Assembly: GCA_964594905.1 (NCBI GenBank) | Contig: CAZQOI010000075.1 | Span: 1-13,304 of the forward strand | Direction of reading: 5' to 3' | Length of the DNA stretch: 13,304 nt | Source: Granulosicoccus sp964594905 | GTDB taxonomy: Bacteria; Pseudomonadota; Gammaproteobacteria; Granulosicoccales; Granulosicoccaceae | Part shown: positions 13,254 through 13,304 of the stretch, piece after piece | How the letters are laid out: the number at the start of each line of letters is the position of its first letter | How positions within the stretch are numbered: the first letter of the stretch is position 1 | Program-made: the position numbers and the translations under genes | The notes under the pieces: model-generated | What the model saw: only the letters and a program-made list of their open reading frames with translations | What the model was told of the DNA's origin: nothing | The model's database searches: none

Positions 13254-13304
13254 ATGAAAAGCACTGCGATTTTAATATTTATTTTTTGTATCTGCAGCGG
13301 TTGC
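13254..13304 (+). CDS. N-terminus of a putative lipoprotein (partial, runs off window)
   Basis: ATG 13254 opens a frame to the window edge encoding 17 residues, MKSTAILIFIFCICSGC: a lysine, a hydrophobic core and SGC in the position of a lipobox, as in a type II signal peptide. The ribosome site is weak. An ATG at 13247 opens another frame but lacks any signal-peptide character. The rest of the protein is not visible, so the function is unknown. Confidence 0.5.
   Translation, partial: MKSTAILIFIFCICSGC

Overview
The window looks like accessory chromosome from a Gram-negative proteobacterium, probably a free-living (possibly marine) gammaproteobacterium. It carries a periplasmic YceI-type protein, two lipoprotein signal peptides (one at the truncated right edge), good sigma70-like promoters and moderate GC (mid-40s percent by eye). 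No rRNA, tRNA, CRISPR array or recognisable transposase is present, so the taxonomic guess rests on gene families only.

Layout. 1-85 is the tail of a membrane-protein gene. 164-2272 holds a cytochrome P450 with an unusual I-helix (GGQNEPRD) followed by a nitroreductase-family flavoprotein. 2337-4908, on the minus strand, is the most distinctive block: two tandem paralogues of 166 aa each (about 42% identical, no gaps needed), the second translationally coupled to a 382-aa protein made of two shikimate-kinase-like domains, the first with a destroyed P-loop and the second with an intact one. Each paralogue has its own sigma70-like promoter and a nearly identical leader of about 103 nt. The leaders are about 89% identical, far more alike than the proteins, and can fold into alternative pairings that both survive the differences between copies.

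5187-9540 is a series of mostly stand-alone plus-strand genes: a 100-aa protein (DUF2004-like), a META/PrcB-like lipoprotein followed closely by a GNAT acetyltransferase, a secreted YceI protein and a LysE/RhtB exporter. They are separated by non-coding gaps of 160-310 bp. Two of these gaps share a near-identical 17-bp motif ending in GTTAGGT, and a third holds a looser version (GTTGGGT); these resemble integron attC core sites, but full attC sites could not be demonstrated.

9624-13097 is an apparent operon: a canonical P450, a small cupin, a class I SAM methyltransferase and a medium-chain dehydrogenase. The dehydrogenase lacks the usual catalytic-zinc residues and is broken by a -1 frameshift in a T5 run. 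A rho-independent terminator follows at 13113-13137. The right edge cuts into a second lipoprotein gene.

Working together. The two P450s, nitroreductase, cupin, methyltransferase and dehydrogenase suggest oxidative tailoring or catabolism of a small molecule, with substrate unknown. The best candidate for something undescribed is the minus-strand block: a duplicated structured leader driving diverged paralogues, one coupled to a pseudokinase-kinase fusion.
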